From Pterobdella sp. o SKG-2022 (Eukaryota; Annelida; Clitellata; Hirudinida; Piscicolidae): a stretch of DNA of 64,000 bases. The notes beneath the pieces were generated by a model. The model was not told where the DNA came from and searched no databases. It was given only the letters and a program-made list of their open reading frames with translations. Numbering within the stretch: the stretch's first letter is position 1; every line of letters begins with the position of its first letter. The DNA lies in NCBI GenBank assembly GCA_964035795.1, contig OZ038322.1:16849447-16913446 (forward strand). Reading direction: 5' to 3'. Shown here piece after piece: positions 1-12,381 of this stretch. The position numbers were made by a program, and so were the translations under genes.

Positions 1-204
1 GTGTATTTGTTGCTTGTCGATGCAATATATATTTTTATATAGATATTTGTTAAAGTAATTTTTTAAAATCCAACAAGCCTTTTTTAAAAGAATCTTCTAA
101 TCGTTTTTCGATATACGAAATATTGATGTTTCTGAGTTCATAGTTGCCATCATAGTCATCTTTTGTATATAGAGTTTAAAATAACGACTGATAACCTGAT
201 GCAG

Positions 205-1235
205 GTATTTGTATTTGATATTCGACGAGGAAAACTTTGTGAACAATGATGGCAGCAACTACACAATAGTCAACACTACTAGAGGAATGTGTGTGTTAGA
301 TGCTGGTGAGTGGTGTTCGGATGTTCTTCCACTATCATTAATGATATTGATGTTATTTGTATAGCGCCGAGGAGAGTAATTGCGACTTGAGACAGTTTAC
401 TATTATATGTATATATATATTACTAAGGATTACAAAATCTTTGTATCTTGTTAAACTTACATTATAGTGTTCCAATGCTTTATATGGCATATTTGTGTTT
501 AATAAGTTCAAGTGAACATGTAGATTTCATCAATAGATTTCCATAGTAAAGATTATTTTATAGTTGTTCAAGTCAATTTACTGTGAATACATGAAGAAAC
601 CATGATGGTTGAATGTCACTAGAGCATAGCTACCGTAATATTTTTTAGCTTTTTTTTCCCAATTTTTAGCCTTTTAGTTTTTTTTTTTTTTAGTTTTTTT
701 TTGATAATTTTTATAATTATTAATATTATCATTTGTTATTATTGTCATCACCACAGGAGGTTACATCTTCAACACTGAGGCTCACTTCTTCGACCCAGCC
801 TCGTTGTACTGCTGCAGCACCAACAAACAACAAGACCTGCAGACCATCAGATCATTCACCCATCACTTCCCATTAACATCACTCTTCACTGATTATCCCT
901 TTGATTTTTATCTTTCTAAAAAATCCACCACTGATAATTATTATAAATCGGCTGAGTATATTAATAATATTGACGAAGAAACAAGTTCAAACGCCATTAG
1001 AGTTTGTCCGGCTGAGGGTTTAGAACTTTTGATTTCAGAACTGACTTTGTGCCTTGTGACTCCCTCTCATTATGAAAAGGAATCAAGGAAGAGATTCAAT
1101 TATTTTACGCCATTAACAACCCCTGCCAATTGTTCAGAGAAACCTGAGGGCTGGATGAATGGGCTGATGGTCTGCAAACACAGGTCCTTCCAATCCTTCT
1201 TCACCATCATGGGTCAAGTATCGGGCGATATCTGA
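205..1235 (+). CDS. 3' end of an unrecognised gene (two exons, partial)
   Basis: Two exons join in frame. Exon 205-305 follows an acceptor (gatgcag) and ends at a strong GTGAGT donor; exon 757-1235 follows cacag and ends in TGA. The phase-1 junction reads through as CVLDAGGYIFNTEAHFF, and the second exon continues for about 150 residues, rich in Cys (CPAEGLE, TPANCSE, MVCKHRS), to the stop. The 5' part lies before the window. The 'C-V-L-D-x-G-G-Y-I' stretch vaguely recalls Cache-type or voltage-gated calcium channel alpha2/delta ectodomains, but this is only a resemblance and I do not assign a family. The two exons are supported by open frame, matched phase and good splice sites. Whether 1233-1235 is the true stop or lies past an unused donor is not certain. 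Confidence 0.5.
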
Positions 1236-1983
1236 TGTTTTTTTCTTGTTTGTTATGTTAAATTCAGATTTATAATTCTTGAAAGCTCATCAATTTTTTA
1301 GTATTCAAAAATTATTTTTTTATTACTTAGCTGTAGAAATTAAATTGTAAATATTTCGTATGGGGTGAAAGCAATTCATATTTCAAGTCAACGATCAAGA
1401 ATCGATCAATTTTTTAAAATGTGGTTTTTAGCAAAATTTCAAGCGTCTAGTTTTAAAATAATTTTTTTTTCATTAATGCCACTATATCTACATAGACGCC
1501 ATCCCGTGTTAATCTGTGAGCTCATTAAGATGTTACAATTTTACTTGAAATAATGACCTCATGAACCGGGTCTATCTGATTTTAAATTGGAAAAAAAGAA
1601 AGGCTTCAGTTAAGAGGCTTTTGAGGCGAGTTCAAGTGGTAAAAAATGGCGACGATGTTTAATGGTTTTGTCATATTACACTGCTTTTCGAAAGCCTCTT
1701 CACTTTGATAAACATCAACCTACCTTCCCTCTGGAGTTGCATGTTCAAAATCTCTTGATTCTTTCTCGTACCCAGCTTCATTGTTTCCAATAAAAAGGGC
1801 TCTCGAAAAATCGCCTAGTATCGAGCTAGAGGGTATAGGTCGCTTGTGAGTAATAATCGCTTTTGCTCTAAAAGACACCTTATTGAGTGCACAAAAGTTT
1901 GGCTGAAAAATAAAGCAACCTGGATAATTTTTACATTCTGCATTCTGGCCTTCCTTCGATATTGCTATCAACTCCTTCACTAC

Positions 1984-2495
1984 TTATGCATAACATACGT
2001 CAGTAACTTTCCCACACGTACATGTCGATGCAACTGATAAGAGTTCGATAATCCACATGTTTAAGCAAGCTGGGTCATTCTCCGTAAGAACAGCTCTTGT
2101 ATGTAGAGAAATAGAATGGGTCAGTATTTCCTTGAGGTTTGATGGTGTTTGACAGCGTCTTACAGTATATGTCTTTGCTGTCAAGGCCGCCCAGTTCTTA
2201 GCGCCATACACAGCTAAAAAATAAACCCAACTTGTTGGCCGACTTGGCATCACTCTCAGAAGCAAGCTCTGGTTTAGGTTTTTCTTCGTCAGTGGTCTTC
2301 TCAATATCATAAAGATCGGTGCACTTCACTTTTGAGAGATTAGCAGCAATGTTGATTCCAAACGATTTCCACTCTTTATTTGACCGCAAACTAAAAAATG
2401 GTGCTCCATCAAAGATCTAAGACATAGCCTTTTCTGTTTTGCCTTCATCACGTCATAGGATTTTTCTAAACTGAGATTTCTTGTAAAGAACCTAA
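1984..2495 (-). pseudogene. possible decayed coding fragment, family unknown
   Basis: Overlapping minus-strand frames have protein-like composition: one reads SYDVMKAKQKRLCLRSLMEH, the next EWKSFGINIAANLSKVKC and EKTTDEEKPKPELASESDAK, the third YGAKNWAALTAKTYT. The frame changes between them within a few tens of bases, which fits either frameshift decay of a mobile-element ORF or small exons: acceptor-like ttttattttag and ttattttttag tracts and a GTAAGA donor (near 2160) are present. I could not join them into a convincing single frame and recognise no domain. Spurious AT-rich translation remains possible. Confidence 0.2.
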
Positions 2496-5179
2496 AATAA
2501 ATTTTCATCTCAAGAACTAACTGACATTTTAAAAAAATATGAAATACGCAATAAGTCAAAAAAAAACTTATTATTCAATGATTTTCAATGTTTAAATGAA
2601 ACTGTCAACAATAAAAATTTGAAATAGTCGTGAAAATACAGTAACATTTTGGAGCGCTGGAGAGGTAGCGTGTGTTTAGTGGTAATTGATTTTGTGATCT
2701 GGTAATCAAAAGCATTGTAGCCCACTCAACGAACAATCCAACTATTTAACACTAATGCTATTTGGTCTGCATCCGTTCAAAATGTTCGCCACTATTTCAT
2801 TATTTACTATTTGGAAAATGAGATAAAATTTTGGCAAATTTAGCGGTTTTTAAAATTCGACAATATCGTTTAAATTCAACATTTTTTAAACTTTTGGTCA
2901 TTAAAAAGCTAACTAAACTTTAATGTAAAATATTAGAATTTATATAAGGGCCCAAAGACCTTTCATGAAAATTCATATTTCTATAACTAAAACTAAAAAA
3001 TCTTTTAATAAAAAGCTTCAAGAGTCTTAAAAAACGCAATTTTAAATGACAAGGTGTTTTTGATATGTTATGAGATGTACTGATGCTATCACTGCACTTT
3101 CCTTCACTCTCTTCTTATCACTTACCATCTTACACACAATTTAAGTTAAATATTTTCATTTTCTATTATATTTTAATTGTTTCATCAAAAAAGCAAGATT
3201 TTGAAGAAAATTATTGAACCCTTGCAAAGCTTTCATATTATGTATGGGTGTCCAGAACAGTAATACAACATGAAACCCTGGAAAATAATTCGATTCTTGC
3301 ATGCATTATTGATGCATTTCAGCAAATTAGATAGAATTTTGAAATTTTTCCGTCAATTAAATATGGATGCCACTGTGTTCTGTGATTTGGCTACCATATG
3401 AGCTATTGAATTTTAATACTATGTAATAAATTCGTTTTTAAATTATATTTTCTGAAGTGAGTTTTATATTTAAATAAAATTTACAGTTTCAAAATTCATC
3501 AGTATATATTTGAAATAGGTTTCTTCAGAACGGCTTTTTATTGCATGATAAGCAAATAAAAAGATTAATGATAAAATAAAACAAATATATAAAGACAAAC
3601 CTAGCGCATAAACAAACATAATTTAAAAAAAACTCAAAATAAATATATCAGAAAAAATTAAGAAAAAAATCTCAAATTCGGGTCATGTACATAGTAGCCA
3701 GCAATCCAATTTACTTCTTTTAAAATCCCTCTGAATCTCTCAATCTTATCTTCATAAATCTTTCCTCTGTATCGCTACCTCCAGCCATTTCTCGCCTCAC
3801 TTTCATTTGATTATATCTGTTTTATGTGAATCTTGCCATTATATCAAATGGTAGTTTTATAAAAGTCCAATAGTATTTATGCATATTTTTATTGAAAAAC
3901 CTTATTAAACTTATTAAATGCTAAGTACATCAATATTTTTTGTATCGGAACAGTCGAGGGGTATTGGAAAGGTGCAATGATAATCACAGGGCTTTGAAGG
4001 ATTTCAAAAGACACAAAAGAACGCAGTGGCAAACTTTAAAAGCATATAAGGCCGCAAAAGTTAATAAACGAATAGATGTTTGAACAAACAAAAAAATCCA
4101 AAAGTAAACAAAGATTGTGTCTTGAATATCAATGAATCGGTTACAATAACGTAGAAATATGAGGAATATAGCATACCCAGCCAAACGCCAAACAATTACA
4201 TTAAGTCTTATTACAATCTATTATGACAAATTTCATGTGTTTCAAATATGTTTTAAGATGTTTTGTGATTTCCATTAATTGTTATGACAAAGTCCATTAC
4301 TGATGCCGATATTTTCCAAGGAGATGACTCGTACAAGCAATGGGAACAGTGATTAGGAAAATTTGTTGGGTCTCCCTCATAGAGGTGTGTTGTAATGATT
4401 GAAAAATCACTATTAAAATAAATAACATCAACACAAGCTGGAGCTTTTTTTTGATCTTTCCTAATCTCCATGCGCCTTCTTCTTGTATCTTCCACGTGAC
4501 CTGCTTTCTAATGAGGTCACCGTGTCCCAATTTATAGGTCACTTAATAAAATGGTCTTTGTAACATTTATATTCTTGATGATTCTTTTAACACTTGTGAA
4601 ATATCGCGTGTCATTGAATCCCGGTATTAACTTTAAGACCCTGCCTTGATTCACAAGTGCGAGGTCAGTTTGCGCCATTAGCATTTGTTTGTGATGTTCC
4701 GCAAGCAAATTGTGTGAGATAGTTACGCTTCAAAATCGCCTTTGGGTGATTATGTTAGAAATTCAATAGTTTTATAACATTATATAGCTTGTTATTATAA
4801 TTAGTTATATATAAATAATGATAAAAAATAATAATAGAGTACGAAATTAATTATTTGAGCCATTGAGTTTCATGATCATGAAATGAATAAAAAGAAAAAG
4901 AAAAGAGCAAAATTGAGTAAAAAGTAGAACACACAAGAAGGAGGAAAGACTCTTCTCTGGGATTTCAAAGCTCCTGCCAATTGCCTCCATCGACCTTTCA
5001 TTAGCGCCCTCTATCCTCAAGCTTTTTGTTTAAAGATTTTATCGAATATAATTTTAGAAAAAATGGTTATGATATAAAAAAAATATTGTGTTTAAAATTT
5101 TTTCACGCACAACACTGCATTTTTTTTACATTTTTTTTTTCAATTTAAAATTTTTTTAAACTTAACACAAACATGCTTT

Positions 5180-5287
<108 letters not shown>

Positions 5288-5632
5288 TGCGTCATCGTCG
5301 TCTTCATCATCTTCCTACTTTTTAGGATTTTTTCGTTCTTTTTCCTTCCCATCATTATCGGGCATCAGTTGCGAGAAACATAAAATTAAAATTCTTAATC
5401 CTGAATGCCAATAAATTCTAAGCTTCTTCGTGGTCTTTGATGGTGCAATTTCAAAATTCAATCTGCGTCCCAGAACGAATTAATTTTAAAAAATACTCGT
5501 TAAAAAAATACTTTTATTTATAATACAATGAACATTTAGAAAATTATTACTTTCACATGCACAGCTGAGTGATATTCAAGAATCTACCATGACACTTTCT
5601 TTAATATCGCTCTGCAGGTGCTTCTGCTTGGT

Positions 5633-5653
5633 CACGTGCTCTGACGTCACCTG
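5633..5653. promoter_or_regulatory. E-box plus CRE cluster
   Basis: A palindromic E-box CACGTG (5633-5638) lies four bases before a full palindromic CRE TGACGTCA (5642-5649), which overlaps a CACCTG E-box (5648-5653). These are consensus sites for bHLH and CREB/ATF factors. The same pair recurs at 8601-8626 in opposite order. Function and target (possibly the POU gene) are inference. Confidence 0.4.
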
Positions 5654-8600
5654 TTTTTGGCAGCCCTTATAACAGGGATGAGCGATTTAAAATTTTTCTT
5701 CATGAACGTTTTTAACTATTTGATAATGTGAGTTTACAAGATTTGTTACTTTTAATTTTCACCACGATCAAAAGCTAATAAAATTATTCTAAATACAATC
5801 AATATTGAAATAATTTTTACATTGTTTAATAATATAATGGAAATAATTCAGATAAAAATAATAATATGGATATAGAATCATATAGAAGAAATTTTCTCAC
5901 GAAGCAACACGTCACAATTGCATTAAGTTGCTACCACATGCTGGGCTGACGCACATCCTACACAAGCACAATATTTTCAGACATCAAATATTCCATGTAT
6001 TCGATGCTGTTATAATTATTCATGAATTTCAACCAAGTTATAATTTAAATTATTTCCTAGGTAATAATTTTTTTGATATGTATTTAGTTGATAGATTGTT
6101 ATATATTTTAATAATATTCTCAATTTTTAAAATAATTTTTTTATATGCAAACATGTACCAAAAATTTTTTAATTTCTCATCAATGGTGCAGGTGGGTATA
6201 TAAGACACACAGTTTCCGAAAGTCCATCCTTGCAAGCCTCCAAGAAATTGTCGCAATTTAATAATACGACAGTTTATATCTCAAAATCTTTTTAGTTGCT
6301 GTGTACATTTTCTTATGATATTTATCGTGCTTTTTTTCACTTTGGTTTTTATTAAAAGTTAATAATATCAGTTTTTAAAAAAGTGTTTCCATTATCCACG
6401 AAACGATGACAAAATTTCAAAACCTTTAAAACTCAAAATAGAAAAAACTACAAAAATCTTTAAAAGAACAGCAACGCTAGATGAAAGAAGCTTTGAAGTG
6501 GTAAGGGACGAAGATGAAAGAGAAGAAAACTCTCTTAGCAACTGTAGCCCTCCCCTAGGCGGCTCAACCATCCCTAACCCTTTTCTCTGGTCGTTTTCAT
6601 CTTATGATACATGATGCTGTGTATGTGTTTATGTAAACATATATATCGTTTAAATGACACTTAATGAAACTTTTTAAGGTGTTTTTTGTTTGTTTTTTGT
6701 GTGCTATTCGATGTCTGGTTTGATAGTGCTTACTGATATTTTCATTGAATAATTTTAAAATAAAAAATAGTATAACTAACGTAAATAACAATGGAAAAAT
6801 AACACAAAAAATAGTTTATTGAAGATTTTAAAACTTTGTAGAGACCGAAAATTTCCCTATTTTCATCAATCAAATAAAAGTATATCTGAGTTCAGTTTAA
6901 TCTTAAAATATGAAAAGAACTAATGTTTCATGATAAAAAGAAGCTTATTTAAAATTATAGTTGTATCAAAATGGTTTAATGCTTTCCTTCGTTTTTTTCA
7001 AGTTTTTGAAGAGCTCAGTTAAGAACCCACGATGATTTTAAACAATTTATAAAAAATTCATCGCAAAGTATTTTGTTTCATACAAAAAATGTATACATGC
7101 AAAATTTATTTCAAGTATAACTCCAGCGAATTTGTTAATTTTTGAACTTTCTCTTTGTTATTATCAATATTCGATTCAGCGCCTTAGTTGGTGGGACTGC
7201 TACCTTTTTCAGCATTTTAATATGACAACCCTCCCTTGTTCTCATTAATCAAGAATACATTTATTTTCTGATTTGAGATTGTTTAAAGAATTTCACAGGG
7301 TTGTTTAATTAATTTGTTCTTACTGAAGCTAGTTTTTATGGCAAGTTTTTTTATGAGTAGTAATAACACCAAAAAGAAAAACAGCTCAAAGACGAAAAAA
7401 AGGTTTTGCTTGTATGAACAACAAAGTTTTGATAAAAACTCATCTATGAGTAAATCTGAATTATGAAAAGACTTTCACTTAATTTATTCATAAGTTATTA
7501 AAACTATTACACCTCGTAACCACCCCCCATTACCACCATTAGACTAGCCTCCCAGTCTTTAATTAAATCTTGAGTTGTTTAGAGGAAGCTTTGTGCAGTG
7601 ATTTAAAGGCGCTTGGGTCATTTCGTCTCATTGCTTTTCTTTATATTCTTCTACAGGCTCTTTATTGTTTTACATGGTGTTTTGAGATAGTGTTTGCAGT
7701 GATTTTTCGCTGTTTTGCTTGCTGTTTGTATTGTGCAAAAAGTCATCAAATCGACGGTTGGAGTATTTATAACCATTCACTAAGGTGAATATAACTTGAG
7801 TCATATTAATTATTTTTATAATTCTTAAAAATTCATTTAAAATATTTTAATTAAATTTATAATACTTAAAATACTTATTAATTTCCAATAATTCAAAATA
7901 ATTTCACAAAAATCAGCTCAAATCCAACCCCCCCTTCAACACGCCATCTTCAAAATAGAACTCAAATACTATTGAATGATGACGGCACTGGGAGGCAGGT
8001 TAGGAGAGTAATTGGATGAGCATTGTAGTGGTATTAGTAGGCAGGTAGTGGTAATTTAATGGTCTTTGTTCTTGGATTATCTCCAATTTGAGTGACGCCG
8101 TGATCATTCTGTTGAGGTTTTTATTTTTTTTTTGTTTCTTTATGTTTTTTTTTCTGTTTTTTTTGTTTTTGGATTCATAATTAATGTTCTTTTTTATTTT
8201 GTTCGAAGAATATTTTGAAAATAATTTTATTGAGTTGATTCTTATTTTTGCAAAAGTTAAATTTAAAATACAATATACAATAATTTCTCAATTATTGCTC
8301 AAAACACCACACCATTAATAAAAAAATTTTGAAAAAAAAATCTTCAAACAGCTGGAATCCGTTTTATTATTTTAAAATATCAAAAAACTAAAAATTTATA
8401 TACCCCATCAGTTATTTTGCTGTTTTACACTATAAACAATTTTTAACGTCTTTATTTTTTATTGAAATAAATATACAATGTTTAAAGTATTATTTTTAAC
8501 CTTGTTTTTTATTCAATTTCCTCCCCCATTCCTACGCCACTGTACCTGACACATGTTTCGTCCCAAAGGAACCATCTTTCGCCACGTAAATCATTATTAG

Positions 8601-8626
8601 TGACGTCACAACCACGTGATCAGATG
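8601..8626. promoter_or_regulatory. CRE plus E-box cluster
   Basis: TGACGTCA at 8601-8608, CACGTG at 8613-8618 and CAGATG at 8621-8626 fall within 26 bp. This mirrors the cluster near 5640. Both clusters lie in the non-coding flank 3' of the POU gene. Confidence 0.4.
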
Positions 8627-8917
8627 GTCTGCCAATCATATGAGTTAAAGACCAGACGATGAACGAGCTGATGTTTGATGCCTTGATGATGTCGCATCTA
8701 ATGACGCTTCAAAGTACAGTTTCTTTGTTTAAAAGTGAAATGGGTTATTTAAAATTTAAAAAAAAAACATTGATATAGTGTTTTTTATTTAATTAGATAG
8801 ATATAAGATAACATAGTTTTAGAAAGGCTGATGGCGAGCAAAAATGAGAGATGAAAGGGAGGATGCCATCGTGCTCGTATGTTGTAGTGTTACGTAACAT
8901 CTCCACGTCACTCTATC

Positions 8918-9062
8918 TCGTCATCATCCATCCATTCATCCATCCATCCACTCATCTGTCTAGTTTTTTAACAATTCATCAAATAATTTATCCATCCATC
9001 CATTCACCTATCCCTTCATGTATCTGTCTATTTTTTTATTTATCCATCTATCAGTCTATCAA
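8918..9062. repeat. degenerate CATC/ATCT tetranucleotide repeat
   Basis: Imperfect runs of CATC, CATT and TATC. The repeats keep a plus-strand frame of Ile/His/Ser/Pro open, which is composition and not a gene. Confidence 0.8.
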
Positions 9063-9106
9063 TTTTGTAGTCTGCGTTTTTTTTGTAACGGAAAGCTTCA
9101 AATGAG

Positions 9107-9197
9107 AGGAATTTTTATTACATTTATTGAGAGATAAAAACTATAATTTTCGATAAGTTTAGCCTTATCATAAAACGTTAGCGAAAAAGAGTCTGTG
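9107..9197 (+). repeat. palindromic repeat family, single-arm copy
   Basis: Contains the family core: an ACATTTATTGA start, ACTATAATTTTCGATAAG, then TTTAGCCTTATCATAAAACG and TTAGCGAAAAAG. It matches almost base for base the right arm (reverse complement) of the foldback at 46208-46431. Related copies lie at 32108-32190, 40724-40854 and 58190-58262. Confidence 0.7.
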
Positions 9198-9544
9198 TTT
9201 CCAACCATCAATACATTTATTCATTCACCCATAAAGCTAACTCATTCCTTTATTTCTTCATTTGTTGACCTATCTATTAATAAAGTTTCAATTTTCTTCG
9301 TGTTTTTAGCTAAACCATTTTCCTTCTATCTGTACTTACTTTTTTTTTGATTTCCTTGCAAGTTTTTATTGCATTATCTAGTTAAAACATAAATATCAAA
9401 GTTTTACATACTTTATTTTTGTTGAACATTTTAGTAAAGGTTTATCATAAACGGTAACTCAGATCAACCTATATTTTTTTTTAATATCCTTATAAATTTG
9501 CTCGTCTACCTATCTGCTCAGTTGTATTCGTTTTTATTCTTCTA

Positions 9545-9860
9545 ATTTTTTTTCATCCATTCATCGATTTTTTCACTCATTCATTCATTCTTTTATTCAC
9601 TGTCGATCTATCTCCATCAATCTAAGCATCCATTTATGCATCAATTCAGTCATTTATTCATCTGTCCTATCATCCATCCATCCATTCAATTATCCAATCA
9701 ACTATCAAGTCATCCATTTATCCATTATTTCATTTAATCTTTATTTCATCCATTCATGCATTACGCTTATGTCATCATCCCTCGTCTCATCCACTCATTT
9801 ATTGATTTTTTTGAAAATTATCTGTCCATCCATCTGTCCATCTATACTACCTTCTATCTA
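9545..9860. repeat. degenerate CATC/CATT repeat tract
   Basis: A second tract of decayed CATC/CATT/ATTT units (several runs of tccatccatcc), same composition as 8918-9062. No coding signal. Confidence 0.75.
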
Positions 9861-12239
9861 ATTCAAAACTATTTCGTTTTTAAGCTCTTTGCTCTATTTT
9901 TAATACTAACCATTTTCTCGTCATTTTTAATTTAAAACAAATACCCTTTCAAAATGCCATTCGATTTTGATAAAGAAGAAAATCTTTACATGTTTTACAA
10001 CGCAAAATTGAAGTTTTCTATTTCAGGTATAGTTAATCTCGTTACAAAATCTAATTTAACCAAAAATTTCTTTCTGATTCTAATCAATATTTCCATAAAT
10101 TCTCTTCAAATCTTTCAAAACTCTATAACCGATGATGCAAGCTATTATAGAAAGTTGAAGACACTACAATACATTATAGACGAACGTTTGCTGAATCTCA
10201 AAGGAGTAATATGAGGGCTGAAGCAAGGATGGTACAAAAGCTTTTTTGGCAGGGTCTCTAAGTTAGAAGTCTCTTTTAATACTATTAAAATAATTTTAAA
10301 GTTAGAAAACCATTTTTTTGAAAATTCAGATTTTTTAAAGTTTTATTGGTAAAAGGGGAATTTTTATTTAATTCCATCAATGAATTGTTTCATTGATGAG
10401 TTTTACTATTTCATTTGAATTTTTCCAGTTGATCTATGATTACTAATGCATTCATTGGCTTCAAATGCATTTGGCCTTGTTTATTAGTTTCTTCTCCACT
10501 AGGCCCAGATAAATACAAATTAAAGTGTTTATATTATCAAGTTAAAACTGTACTTCTCTTAACAAAATAAGTCAAATCTAAATTTGGTCTTCCTAAACCC
10601 TTAGAAAATTTTTTTTTCAATTCTTAGTATTAATCAAACAAATTTCATTCCAGGCCAATCTTGTTTTATAAAAAAATGGAAGAAGCTCTTCAAAGTAGTT
10701 TTCTGACTATTCAATTGCTTCCAACCACACTAAGCTTTGATCTTGTATATTTTTTTATTTTTAACTGTAAATCGCACACAGATACTATGAGAGAATGGTT
10801 AGTGTATGGTTGTAACAGATCTAATCCTTCCCAGCTTATCCCTCTAATCAGACCATTCTTTTCCGAGCTGTTCTCCAGTTTAAGTTTTGATTAATATTCT
10901 CGCTTTATAGAATCAGAAACTTTCAACTGAAAAATTTGTATTTTAAATATTTCATTTGAAAAAAGACTCTGAATTTATTTTTTTGTATATGAATACTCTT
11001 CAATAAGAAGTTTCAAATAGCGAAGTAAGGGTTACAAAGGTTTTATAACAGCATCAAAACGTTTGTACAAAAAAACTTTATTCTACTTAAAAACCTTGAT
11101 TATAGTTAATTGAAAGAGTGAGTCCTATAAATCAGCGCCTAGCGCGCAAGCAAACAATCGCACCAATCACAGGCCTTCCTCTCATCACGTGTCGACATGC
11201 CTTTCTGCCCATGGGAAACGCTCTAGCAGCCAAGCGCTAACTCTAATGCTTTTGACTTCCTTGGCAACTGTCCGTAGGGTAGAAAGCGTTACTAAGCAAG
11301 ATTGTTGTTTCTGTTGGTACAATCCCTTGAATGTTCATATGTCCTATTGTTGTTTGGCTCAAAAACATGACTGTTTGAATTTTATTGAATTGAAATTAAA
11401 CTTTTATTCATAAAACTAGACAGGTTTTCGGACATGTGAATGAAATGTATATTATATAATATATTGAAGGAGTTTTGATAGGAGTTATACATGAGTAGCG
11501 GTTGTAAGACTAATCACTGGGTTGGAGCATTCACATCACGTTCTTTTGTTTCAGCGTACGAAGTGTACAATATGTGGAAAATTTGAATGTTAGGAATGTA
11601 GCTGAAAATACAAAAGCATGAAGCATTAAAACATCGTGACCAGCTTAAACCACATAGCTACATAAAACATATCTCCAAATGAAATAATACCACTTTAAAG
11701 CAAAACATAATAGCTTTAAAATCTCTTAAACGCTCATTAAGGCCAGAGATAATCAACGGTTGTTAAAGGATACACCGGATTGAAAAAAAACGGTGTTTTT
11801 AACAGCCTGCAATCAAGTCTGAATCCCCGGATCATATAGACTTATGGTAAGTTGCAATTTGAAATATTTTTTGGACCAAAGAATATTTAGAGACACATTG
11901 AACTATTGATATTTATATTGAACATATTTTAAGATTTTTTAAGCTTATCTCAATATGTTTATCTATTTAAAAACATTTTGTTTCATTTTCTATTTATTTG
12001 GAGTTTTTTGAACGTTTTCAGTTCATTTTAAAATGTAATTTTTGTGTTCTAGAGGCTAGAAAAAAAATCTGAGACAAGAGAAAGTTATTACATTATAATT
12101 ACAATATCTTATAAGCTCATTATATTTTGGTTTACAATCTTAAATGAACATTAAAACTATACAACTAATAATGATTTTCAACACCAACCTCTAGTATATA
12201 AATTAACGTAAAATAATTGGAAATAAAAGTATATAAACA

Positions 12240-12381
12240 AAAGAAGAGCATTTGATTTATCTGAGCTTCAATCGACACTTTATCTCTTATTGCTTGTAAG
12301 GTATGGAGATTGATGATGTAGTTTTTTAAGGCGAATGAGCCAATGGAAAGAATTCGGGCATTCAGCATAATGGAAAACCAA
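12240..12381 (-). other. isolated coding-like patch, possible lone exon
   Basis: On the minus strand a good acceptor (attattttgcag) precedes an open stretch reading LDWFSIMLNARILSIGSFAL followed by KNYIINLHTLQAIRDKVS, with codon use (GCC, CGA, TCC, GGC) richer than the AT-rich surroundings. No convincing donor, partner exon or family was found. It may be a relic or chance. Confidence 0.15.

Noticed and set aside
8851..9105. Plus-strand 84-codon frame rich in Ile, His, Ser and Pro
   Set aside because: Kept open by degenerate CATC repeats; composition is repeat-derived.
9954..10214. 86-codon plus-strand frame starting MPFDFDKEENLYMF
   Set aside because: Has a Met start but no domain, no flanking splice or promoter signal, and AT-driven composition; treated as chance.
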